NCBI GenBank assembly: GCA_913060515.1
Contig: CAJXRZ010000058.1
Location: 1 to 39,414 of the forward strand
Length of the DNA stretch: 39,414 nt
Direction: 5' to 3'
Source of the DNA: an uncultured Pseudomonadota bacterium
GTDB lineage: Bacteria; Myxococcota_A; UBA796; CAJQPC01
How positions within the stretch are numbered: position 1 is the stretch's first letter; each line of letters opens with the position of its first letter. This document shows positions 32,964-39,414 of the stretch, one piece after another. The translations under genes were made by a program, and so were the position numbers. Below the pieces are notes generated by a model that was not told the DNA's origin, searched no databases, and worked only from the letters and a program-made list of their open reading frames with translations.

Positions 32964-34034
32964 TCAAGGCAGGGTCAGGGCGACATCGCCCGAGGGGGGT
33001 GGGTCCGGCCGTGTGGCCGCAACGGCGACAGCGCTGCCAGTACCAATGGCAGCGACGCCCAAGCCCACGCCGGTCCAGAAGGTCCAGCGGCGGGTCAGTG
33101 GGGTGGCCTGTTCCAAGGCGCTGGACCCAGGTTCAAGATCGGCTTTGTACAGGACGCTTCCCTTGACGGGCACTTTGGCGCTGCCGGTGGCGGCCGCCAT
33201 GCCGGGGGCCTGCACGTCGATGATGTAGCTGCCGCGAGTGGCCTTGACGCTCACGCTCTTGCCGGTGCCGACGGGCACGCCGTCCAGCATCACGGTGGCT
33301 TGGGAGTCGCCGGTCTTCACGGTGAGCTTGCCGCCGTCTTTCTTGAGGCGGGCGTTCACCAAGCCCTTGGAGCCGTCGCTCGTGTCGACCTCGCGTACGA
33401 GCAGAGCGTAGCCGTTGAGGCGCACGCCAACTTGGTGCAGCCCGGGGTCTACACCCTCCAGCACCATGGGGGTCACCCCGCGCTCCTGACCGTCCAAGTA
33501 GACCGTTGCGCCAGCGGGATCGGAGGTGACTTCGAAGCGGCCGGAGCTGGACTCCATGGTGGCGAAGATCAGAGGGTTGTTGAAGTTCTTGATCTCAAAG
33601 TCGCCTTCGACCGGCTCGTAGCCGGGCTTGAGAAGGCGATAGCGGTAGCGACCGTCGCTCAGGGCGGAGAGGCGCGTCGGGGTGCGCAAGCCAGTGTCCT
33701 TGCCGTTGATCTCCACGGTGGCCCCGTCGGGGTCCGCCATAAAGTCTGCGGTGCCACCGCCGATGCTGAGCTTGGCGCCGACCGTTGCGGTCTGGCCAGA
33801 CTTGACCGTGATCTGGCGCACATAGGGGTCAAAGCCGTCGGCCGTGACGCGCACCATGTAGCTGCCCGGAGCGATCTCACGGGTCAGGGGGGCGGGTCCA
33901 AGCAGCTCGGATCCCACGTGAACCGTGGCCTGGTCCACGTTGGCATTCACCTTCAGGATCCCGAGGGCCTGGGCGTGTGCGGGTTGGGTGAGCATGAGCA
34001 CACCCAGCAGGGTCATCCAGAGGTTCGCGAGCAT
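32964..34034 (-). CDS. PEGA-domain protein with C-terminal membrane helix
   Basis: The 356-residue precursor has a cleavable signal peptide (cut near PAHAQA, residue 22). Four PEGA-like beta repeats of about 65 residues follow, with the recurrent pattern of a G-A-T-V-x-(V/L) strand, a polar turn, then a P-G-x-Y-x-V strand (for example SDPAGATVYLDGQERGVTP and IAPGSYMVRVTADG). A hydrophobic helix lies near 315-338, followed by a short Pro/Asp tail. It is probably in the envelope facing the periplasm. A GAGGAG/AGAGGA Shine-Dalgarno sequence precedes the ATG. It is first in a probable operon with the giant repeat lipoprotein (seven-base gap), suggesting joint function at the cell surface. Confidence 0.8.
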   Translation of the reverse strand: MLANLWMTLLGVLMLTQPAHAQALGILKVNANVDQATVHVGSELLGPAPLTREIAPGSYMVRVTADGFDPYVRQITVKSGQTATVGAKLSIGGGTADFMADPDGATVEINGKDTGLRTPTRLSALSDGRYRYRLLKPGYEPVEGDFEIKNFNNPLIFATMESSSGRFEVTSDPAGATVYLDGQERGVTPMVLEGVDPGLHQVGVRLNGYALLVREVDTSDGSKGLVNARLKKDGGKLTVKTGDSQATVMLDGVPVGTGKSVSVKATRGSYIIDVQAPGMAAATGSAKVPVKGSVLYKADLEPGSSALEQATPLTRRWTFWTGVGLGVAAIGTGSAVAVAATRPDPPPSGDVALTLP

Positions 34035-34065
34035 TCCTCTTCTCCTCGGCTAAGGAGGGTAGCAT

Positions 34066-35889
34066 TCAAGGCTGGACGGCGATTCGCACAGCCCCGGATC
34101 GCTTGGTCACACTCTGGGTGTCCATCCACTCCAGCAAGGGGATGGCGTAGCGTCGTGTGAGCCCGCTGATCTCCTTGAAGTCGGCCGGGGCCATCTCCCC
34201 ATGGGCGCTCAAGTGTGCCCGAACCTTCACGATCAAGGCCTGAACTTGCTCGGCCTCGTAGACCCGTGGGCCGATGCGCTCCAGGCGTCCTTCTTCGATG
34301 AGATGGGCCAAGACCCGGGCGCCTTCCTCTCCGGCCTCAAGGTTGAGTGCGTCCAGAGGAGTGGCCTCTAGGCCTGCGGCGCGAATCTTCAGGAGCAGGG
34401 CGTTGGCCGTGCGTTCTTGCTCTGGACTGAGCTCGACCTTCCAGCCCGCCTCTCGCAGTCGAGGTCCCTGAATCTCGACCTTGCCAGCGGCCTCTAGGCG
34501 TCGAAGCAGCGCATCGAATGCTTGTGGGCCCAGGGCAGCGACGCGGCCACGGTGAAGAGAGCGACGCGGCACCGCTGGACTCAGCGGGTTCTCTTCATGA
34601 AAGGTGCGCAGGGACAGCAGCAGCGCCTGCTCTTGTTGCGCGAGCTGCTGAGGTCCAAGGACGCGGTCGCCAATGACCTGCCCTTCCAGCCCTCGGGCTT
34701 TGGCCTGCTTGCTGTCCAGACCGCCGGGGCCAGCGCGGTCCAGAAGCACGCTGCGGTCGCCGGCCTCTAGGGCCAGAAGCTCCTCGGTGGCGCGGGCGTG
34801 GTCGCGCTTGCGGTGGCGCGGGGCCCAGACGTCCAGGAGGGTGCCGCCCCCAAGGGTGGTCACCGGCGACTCTCGCCGGAGCACAAAGCGGTCCCCGGGC
34901 AGCACGGCCAGTGGCTCGGCGGCGCGCAGCTGAATCAGGTGGGAGCTGCCGGGCACCAACTCGCCGTCCAGGCCATCCACGACCGCCATGACCTCGCTTG
35001 TGCCCGTGAGGATTCGCACCCGAGTGCCACCAGAGAGCTCTGGGGCGCCGGGTAGGTGGTGGTAGCGGGCATCCAGTATTTGATGCCCCTCCACACCCGG
35101 TCCCACCAGCACGGAGCCCCGGGGCAGCTCCTCTCGCTCGGCACCGGAGAGGTTGATCGCGGTTCTAAAGCCCGCCTGGGAAGTGGACTGGGACTCCCCG
35201 TGTACTTGTAGGGCCCGCACGCGCAGCTTGTCGCCTTGGGGGAGCAGGCGAAGCTCTTGGCCCTCTTGCACGGAGCCGGAGAGCACCGTTCCAGTGACCA
35301 CCACCCCGAAGCCCTTCTGCACAAAGCTGCGATCGACGGGGAGTCGGAAGGGACCTTGATCGCTGCGGCGCTGTACCGGGAGCGCGGCCAGAGCGGCGCG
35401 TAGCGCATCCAGGCCGGTGCCTTCCGTCGCCGAGGTCACGATCAGCGGCGCGTCCTCCAAGAAGCTGCCTTGCAGGGCATCGCGCACATCTTCGGTGGCC
35501 AGCTCCTGCATCTCCTCGTCGACCAGATCGGCCATGGTCAGGGCGACGATGCCGCGCTGAATGCCCAAGAGCTGGAGAATGTCCAGGTGCTCTTTGGTCT
35601 GTGGCATCACGCCCTCGCCGGCGTTCACGCAGAAGAGCACCGCGTCGATGCCAGCGGCGCCTGCGATCATGGTGCGCACCAGGCGTTCATGGCCCGGCAC
35701 GTCGACGAAAGAGACCACGCGTCCATCGTCCAGAGGCATGCGCGCAAAGCCCAGGTTGATGGTGATGCCCCGCCGCTTTTCTTCAGGCAAGCTGTCGGGA
35801 TCGTGGCCGCTCAGGGCGCGCACCAGGGAGGACTTTCCGTGGTCGATGTGACCGGCGGTTCCGACAACGAAGGCTTGGGGCAGAGACAT
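34066..35889 (-). CDS. selB: Selenocysteine-specific translation elongation factor SelB
   Basis: The 607-residue protein matches SelB over its length. GTPase motifs are AGHIDHGKS (12-20), RGITINLGFA (40-49) and DVPGHE (63-68), then beta-barrel domains II/III, and C-terminal winged-helix domains (about 420-607) that bind the SECIS hairpin. SelB delivers Sec-tRNA to UGA codons. The guanine-recognition motif, normally (N/T)KxD, reads T118-M119-A120-D121: the Lys is replaced by Met. No selA, selD, tRNA-Sec or selenoprotein is visible here. Stop-to-start distance to the PEGA gene is 31 bases. The promoter lies six bases before ATG 35889, back-to-back with the GYF_2-like gene. Confidence 0.93.
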   Translation of the reverse strand: MSLPQAFVVGTAGHIDHGKSSLVRALSGHDPDSLPEEKRRGITINLGFARMPLDDGRVVSFVDVPGHERLVRTMIAGAAGIDAVLFCVNAGEGVMPQTKEHLDILQLLGIQRGIVALTMADLVDEEMQELATEDVRDALQGSFLEDAPLIVTSATEGTGLDALRAALAALPVQRRSDQGPFRLPVDRSFVQKGFGVVVTGTVLSGSVQEGQELRLLPQGDKLRVRALQVHGESQSTSQAGFRTAINLSGAEREELPRGSVLVGPGVEGHQILDARYHHLPGAPELSGGTRVRILTGTSEVMAVVDGLDGELVPGSSHLIQLRAAEPLAVLPGDRFVLRRESPVTTLGGGTLLDVWAPRHRKRDHARATEELLALEAGDRSVLLDRAGPGGLDSKQAKARGLEGQVIGDRVLGPQQLAQQEQALLLSLRTFHEENPLSPAVPRRSLHRGRVAALGPQAFDALLRRLEAAGKVEIQGPRLREAGWKVELSPEQERTANALLLKIRAAGLEATPLDALNLEAGEEGARVLAHLIEEGRLERIGPRVYEAEQVQALIVKVRAHLSAHGEMAPADFKEISGLTRRYAIPLLEWMDTQSVTKRSGAVRIAVQP

Positions 35890-35895
35890 GCATCA

Positions 35896-35913
35896 GGGCT
35901 AACCGGGTAAACT
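35896..35913. promoter_or_regulatory. Divergent -10-like pair between selB and the GYF_2-like gene
   Basis: On the minus strand GGT-TAGCCC (35901-35896) lies six bases before ATG 35889. On the plus strand GGG-TAAACT (35908-35913) lies six bases before ATG 35920. The two start codons are only 30 bases apart, so both promoters fit in this gap and any upstream contacts would lie inside the opposite gene. Confidence 0.5.
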
Positions 35914-35919
35914 GCAGCC

Positions 35920-36345
35920 ATGGATGCCCGTACACTGCTTGAGATGGAGATCCAGGGACCCGACGGCTCCGTCGAAGGCCCTGTAGACCTACACCTGATC
36001 CGAGAGCGCATCTACGCTGGCCGCTACAGAGGGCTGGAGCAGGTGCGCGTTCAAGGGGGAGCGTGGCGCGGCATGGTCAGCTTCCCGGAGTTGGCCGAGG
36101 TCTTGGCGATCGTTGGGGTGGATGTTCAGGCCATGCAGATCCGAGACCGGCAGGCCATGACGGGCTGGAAGGCGGCTGCCGCCAGCGAAGCGAAGAAAAT
36201 CGATAGACCAGATGCGGCAGATCAGACGGAAAAACCAGTGCCTGTCAAGTCGGAAAAGTCCAAGAAAAAGCTGCCGATTCCGGTGCTGATTGCGGTCATA
36301 GCGGCGCTCGCAGCTGTTGGGCTGGCTGTTCTGTTCTTGAGATAG
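35920..36345 (+). CDS. GYF_2-like, C-terminally membrane-anchored protein
   Basis: The 141-residue protein starts with a ~60-residue domain whose EGPVDLHLIRERIYAGRY and LEQVRVQGGAWRGM segments resemble the GYF_2 (DUF4339) fold, a small peptide-binding or adaptor domain seen with membrane proteins. A Lys/Ala-rich linker (about 85-115) leads to a C-terminal hydrophobic helix (about 118-140) ending in Arg, so the N-terminal domain should face the cytoplasm. The partner is unknown. It diverges from selB and its stop codon touches the first hairpin of the structured region downstream. Confidence 0.65.
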   Translation: MDARTLLEMEIQGPDGSVEGPVDLHLIRERIYAGRYRGLEQVRVQGGAWRGMVSFPELAEVLAIVGVDVQAMQIRDRQAMTGWKAAAASEAKKIDRPDAADQTEKPVPVKSEKSKKKLPIPVLIAVIAALAAVGLAVLFLR

Positions 36346-36380
36346 ATCACCTCTTTTCTGAAAGGGTGTGATCCATTTCT

Positions 36381-36495
36381 GGGCTGGTGCGCACTGTAGG
36401 AGTGCAGGGATCGGCGCACCCGATCCCCAGGCTTCCAGCCTGATTCGACCCCCGGTGCGCGAGCTGGTCGGCGGCCGGGGGTCGGGTCGGGTTTT
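36381..36495 (+). ncRNA. Candidate structured RNA leader ending in an intrinsic terminator
   Basis: Nearly contiguous hairpins are 36391-36405 (5-bp stem, 5-base loop), 36407-36427 (7-bp stem, 7-base loop GCGCACC), 36428-36442 (6-bp stem, 3-base loop) and a long hairpin over 36439-36491. The loop GCGCACC can also pair with GGTGCGC at 36386-36392 or 36454-36460. GGGCTGG at 36381-36387 can pair with 36435-36441. It could be an attenuator or riboswitch-like leader for the gene at 36585, or simply the 3' end of the gene before it. I match it to no known RNA family. Confidence 0.4.
36439..36495 (+). terminator. Rho-independent terminator, 17-bp stem
   Basis: Bases 36439-36455 pair with 36475-36491 (17 bp including three G-T pairs) around a 19-base loop, followed directly by TTTT at 36492-36495. 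The lower stem competes with the small hairpin at 36428-36442. A weaker hairpin (36345-36356 with 36362-36373, with mismatches) lies just after the preceding stop codon. Confidence 0.7.
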
Positions 36496-36584
36496 GGCTG
36501 TGTTTGATCTCACTCCGGCGAGCGGGCCCTGCCACCGACGGGCGCACCCCACGCTTGTGTCACTCTGTCCAAACGGAGGAGAGC

Positions 36585-37001
36585 ATGGCCCAAGAGCGTG
36601 ATGACCTGACCCCCCTCGCTGAGTCCCTCCACATGCTGGAGTGGCTGAACGAGACCCCTCTCGTGGCGATTCGCTCCTCCTTTGAAGGCTGGGTCGATGG
36701 CAGGGTCCCAGGGAGCGAGGTCCTGTGCTTGGCTGTAGAGGGCAAACCGCAGCTGCTGACCGGTGGGGTCCCCATCGAAGGGGAGGAGGGAATGATTCGT
36801 TTGGCCCGGGTCGGTGTCGCTTTTTGCTTCCGGGTCGAGATTCAAAGCCCCGACGGCGAGCAGCATCTGGTGGTCGGCATCTTCACTTGGGTCGGCCGAG
36901 AACTCCACACGAAGGGGGCCACCCAACAGATTTGGATCGACGTGAACGGAAGCCTCGATGACTTCGGTTCGGGCGGTGCCCTCCGGGAGCGAATCTTCTG
37001 A
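36585..37001 (+). CDS. Small cytoplasmic protein, unrecognised
   Basis: The 138-residue product (MAQERDDLTP...) has no signal peptide or membrane segment. The pattern is a short N-terminal helix followed by alternating beta strands, consistent with a small beta-barrel such as a PilZ-like fold, but the diagnostic motifs of PilZ (RxxxR and DxSxxG) are absent. ATG 36585 is chosen because GGAGGAGAG lies directly upstream. The frame extends back to 36504, but that stretch is part of the leader. It is preceded by the structured region at 36381-36495, which may control it. Confidence 0.6.
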   Translation: MAQERDDLTPLAESLHMLEWLNETPLVAIRSSFEGWVDGRVPGSEVLCLAVEGKPQLLTGGVPIEGEEGMIRLARVGVAFCFRVEIQSPDGEQHLVVGIFTWVGRELHTKGATQQIWIDVNGSLDDFGSGGALRERIF

Positions 37002-37074
37002 GCCGGCTGGCCTTTTCTTTGGTGCGCGCTTGCTGTGGCGCCAGGCGGGCTGCAAGGAGTAGGCTCTAAACCCC

Positions 37075-37881
37075 ATGCCGCTTCCTCCCTCCATTCGCGA
37101 ACGCATCCCTTTTGGCCTGCGCATCGCTCTGCGGCGCGCGCCAGCTTTGGTGCGAGACGGCGTGCGCAGTCTGAGTGGGGATGGGCAAGGCCAGCGCTCC
37201 GGCCCAGAGGCCTTCCCCTTTGTGCAGACGGAGCGCCGCAGCCCCATGCGTCGCCAAGGCACCCGCTACGAGGACAGCTTGCAGCAGGCCAAGGAGCACA
37301 ACGTCTCCCGAAGCGCCGAGCGCCTAGAGGGTTTGGTCATCGGACCGGGCCAGGTCTTCTCTTGGCATCAGTTTGTGGGCCCGCCCTTGCGTGCAAACGG
37401 CTTTGTTCCGGGACCTGAGCTGCACGACGGAGAGCTGGCGCTGGGCGGTGGTGGCGGCGCATGCCAGGTCGCGAACCTGGTCTTCTACTTGGCGGCCACT
37501 GGAGGCATGGAGATCCTCGAGCGGCACCGCCATGGCTGGGACCTGTTCCCCGACGATGCGCGCACGCTGCCCTTCGGCTTTGGCGCGACGGTCTTCTACC
37601 CCCACCGCGACTTGCGATTCCGCAATCCCCACCCCCACCCGGTGCGCCTGAGCCTGCAGGTGGTGGATGGCTGGCTCGTGGGCGCGCTCTCACAGCCCCA
37701 GGACACCGGAGTGCGGTGGTCCGTGGAAGAAGACGAGCACCGCTTTGTGCGGCGGCCCGACGGGGTTTGGCGGGAGAACACTCTGCTCCGGGTGCGGCAG
37801 GACGGCACGCGAGAAGTCCTGGTTCGCAATCAGGCCCGGGTGACCTATGCCCTGCCTGATGGGGTCGCTCTGGAGCGTTGA
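37075..37881 (+). CDS. VanW-like family protein
   Basis: The 268-residue protein matches the VanW family over about residues 70-200: VIGPGQVFSWHQFVGPPLRANGF in two segments, the glycine-rich GGGGGACQVANLVFYLA region, HRHGWDLFPDDAR and ATVFYPHRDLRFRN. The family is named from a gene in some vancomycin-resistance clusters; its biochemical role is unknown, and no van genes occur here, so resistance should not be inferred. There is no signal peptide. A TAGGCT element lies nine bases before the ATG. The last ~60 residues hold basic strand-rich sequence. Confidence 0.85.
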   Translation: MPLPPSIRERIPFGLRIALRRAPALVRDGVRSLSGDGQGQRSGPEAFPFVQTERRSPMRRQGTRYEDSLQQAKEHNVSRSAERLEGLVIGPGQVFSWHQFVGPPLRANGFVPGPELHDGELALGGGGGACQVANLVFYLAATGGMEILERHRHGWDLFPDDARTLPFGFGATVFYPHRDLRFRNPHPHPVRLSLQVVDGWLVGALSQPQDTGVRWSVEEDEHRFVRRPDGVWRENTLLRVRQDGTREVLVRNQARVTYALPDGVALER

Positions 37882-37981
37882 GGGGCAGCCTGCCTGGTTG
37901 GCGGTGTGGGCGTGGGTGGAAGCGGCGGGCTGCATGGCGTAGTCTCTTGCGCACTGTCCCCCGTCATGGAGCTTTCTCCCG

Positions 37982-39366
37982 ATGTTCTTGCTGCTGCTCG
38001 CCTGCTCTGGTTCCGACCCCGCTCCCACCCCTGGCCCAGGACCGGCCACACCGGGTGTAGCGCCCGCTGAACCTGTGGAGATGGGGATTCAGGTAGAGCC
38101 CGGCCTGGTCCTGCGCTCGACCGTTGCCACCTCTGGAAAGGGGGCAGACATTCTGGGTTCTGGCTGGAAGCCGCCTGGAGATGCGGTGGCCGAAGGGGTA
38201 CTGCTTCGCTTCGAGGCTCCCCAACAGGTCGACGCGCTCAGCATGGCGAGCTGCGGCAAGGGCGCCGAGGTGGAGATCTACGCCAACGGCAACGGCGGTA
38301 TTGAGCTTGCGGTGAGCCCCCAGGGTGCCCAGGTCGACATCGGCCAGGAGGTCAGCAGCCTGTTTGTCAAGGTCAAGTCGGCAGAGGGACCGGTGTGCCT
38401 GATGGGTCTAAAGGCCATGGCCAATGGGGAGGATCTACGCCTCGGACCGCCCAGGGCGGTGGCCGCGAAGATCAGCGCGTCGAGCACCTTGGATCCCGCC
38501 GATGCCTACCACGCCAGCTATCTGGTCGACGGGCGCACAGACTTTGGCTGGGTCGAAGGCGCCGCGGACCTTGGGGTGGGGGAGTCCATCACCATCGAGC
38601 TGGATCGGGTCACCCGCGTCCAGGCCATCGAGCTCTGGAACGGCTACCAGCGCAGCCCCGACCACTTCAAGAAGAACGGACGGGTCAAGGTCTTGGGGGT
38701 GAGCATTGATGGCGGCCCAGTCGTTGAGATTCCGGTGCAGGACATCTCGGACGCCCAGACTCTGACGCTGCCTTCCCCGGTCGAGGCCAAGAAGCTCACC
38801 CTCAGCATCGTGCAGGCCACCGCCGGCAGCCGCTACCCAGACGTGGTGCTCTCAGAGCTGCGCTTGATCGACGATGCAGGGCCTCTGGCTGTCTCCGTCT
38901 CGGACAGCGCCCGCAGTCAGGCGCTGCTCGCATCGGTGAAGGGCGGCCCCATGGCGGACGCTGTGGATGCCCGCTGGATCAATGTCTGCGGTCCCGACAA
39001 CGCTCGGGAGCTCAAGCTGCGCAGCAACCACAGCTTTGTGTACTACGCCGACGACTTTGGCTGGAATGAGCCCGACGCTCAGAACAGCATGGTCTTTGAC
39101 GGCGCTTGGGTGCCCAATGGCGGCGGCAAGGCCACCTTGTACGGCCGCAAGCACATGGTCTCCAGCAGCTGGCAGCCCTATGGCGACGACAGCGTGAGCG
39201 AGCGTACGCGCATCGCCGGCGGCAAGATCACCTGGATTCCGGTGGCCTCGCTCACCCAGGCCCAGTTCGCGACCCAGCTCGATGACCTTCAAGCCCGAGG
39301 CGGCTGGTACCCAGCGGACTGCGTTGGACCCGATGCCTTTGAGGACCTGAAGAGCAAGGGTGCAGC
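37982..39366 (+). CDS. Discoidin-like (NADase-type glycan-binding) lipoprotein, 3' truncated
   Basis: The frame is open from ATG 37982 to the adapter junction, giving about 461 residues with no stop. It starts MFLLLLACSGSDPAP, with a lipobox Cys at residue 8. An in-frame TAG at 37940-37942 with no start codon between shows that the seven-residue head is genuine. A Pro-rich linker leads to a beta domain, then a discoidin/F5-8-type or NADase-type glycan-binding segment (ASSTLDPADAYHASYLVDGR..., TDFGWVEGAADLGVGE, VQAIELWNGYQRSPDHFKKN). The part beyond residue ~320 (FVYYADDFGWNEPDAQ) is a further unknown domain. It is probably a surface carbohydrate-binding lipoprotein. Confidence 0.75.
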
Positions 39367-39414
39367 CTGTCTCTTATACACATCTCCGAGCCCACGAGAC
39401 AGGCAGAAATCTCG
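39367..39414. other. Illumina Nextera adapter and index (sequencing artefact)
   Basis: From 39367 the sequence begins CTGTCTCTTATACACATCT, the Tn5 mosaic end of Nextera libraries, and continues with the read-2 side adapter to 39400. Next come AGGCAGAA (39401-39408), which matches the N703 index, and ATCTCG, the start of the P7 side. None of this is genomic, so the real contig ends at or before 39366. Confidence 0.98.

Noticed and set aside
36381-36500. A tRNA-Sec gene near selB
   Set aside because: The hairpins do not form an acceptor stem with T-arm, and no UCA anticodon loop is found on either strand.
37075-37881. Vancomycin resistance gene from the VanW match
   Set aside because: VanW-like proteins are widespread without van clusters, and no vanH, vanA or vanX is present.
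39367-39414. Tn5 transposon end
   Set aside because: The mosaic end is followed by library adapter and index sequence, so it is a library artefact and not a mobile element.

Overview
The window is GC-rich by eye and densely packed with protein genes on both strands. I see no tRNA, rRNA, CRISPR array, insertion sequence or phage gene. The gene content points to a Myxococcota-like bacterium (formerly Deltaproteobacteria). It has many small-headed lipoproteins followed by acidic D/T/G linkers, FG-GAP and MopE/DxDxDG calcium-type repeats, PEGA proteins, a eukaryote-like Ser/Thr kinase, and two C-terminal tails of the MYXO-CTERM type (Cys, hydrophobic helix, Arg cluster). This placement is inferred from family content, not from a marker gene. 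The last 48 bases are Illumina Nextera adapter plus index, so the right edge is a raw contig end and the last gene is cut there.

Layout. 1-243: an intrinsic terminator and a short tandem repeat. 244-2737: a PlsC-type acyltransferase, a divergent DUF1704 peptidase-like protein, and a small membrane protein. 2778-10646 (all minus): a LamG-like lipoprotein, a metallophosphoesterase coupled to an M13 metallopeptidase lipoprotein, an MscS channel with its own terminator, a crotonase and a class 3 lipase. 10781-15444: a large membrane protein, a membrane-anchored GrpE and an FG-GAP/CARDB/MopE surface protein. 15493-20429: two lipoproteins around a subtilase, plus an unrecognised protein. 20459-24778: a thioredoxin/octaheme cytochrome fusion, a CRTAC1-like lipoprotein, a small lipoprotein and a TonB-C protein. 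24831-27510: a Ser/Thr kinase facing a REC-GGDEF diguanylate cyclase. 27595-34034: a Cys-rich lipoprotein, a 1695-residue lipoprotein made of 46 alternating Ca-type modules, and a PEGA protein. 34066-37881: SelB, a GYF_2-like tail-anchored protein, a structured leader with a terminator, an unrecognised protein and a VanW-like protein. 37982-39366: a truncated discoidin-like lipoprotein.

The genes do not form one pathway. The theme is the cell envelope: about nine lipoproteins, secreted proteases and repeat proteins, with a few housekeeping and signalling genes between them. The best leads are four. (1) The giant protein alternates two module types strictly, 23 times. (2) A recurring TAnnnT element sits exactly six bases before nine start codons and implies leaderless transcription. 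(3) Very short lipoprotein signal peptides lack charge. (4) A hairpin-rich leader at about 36381-36495 has alternative pairings next to an intrinsic terminator.
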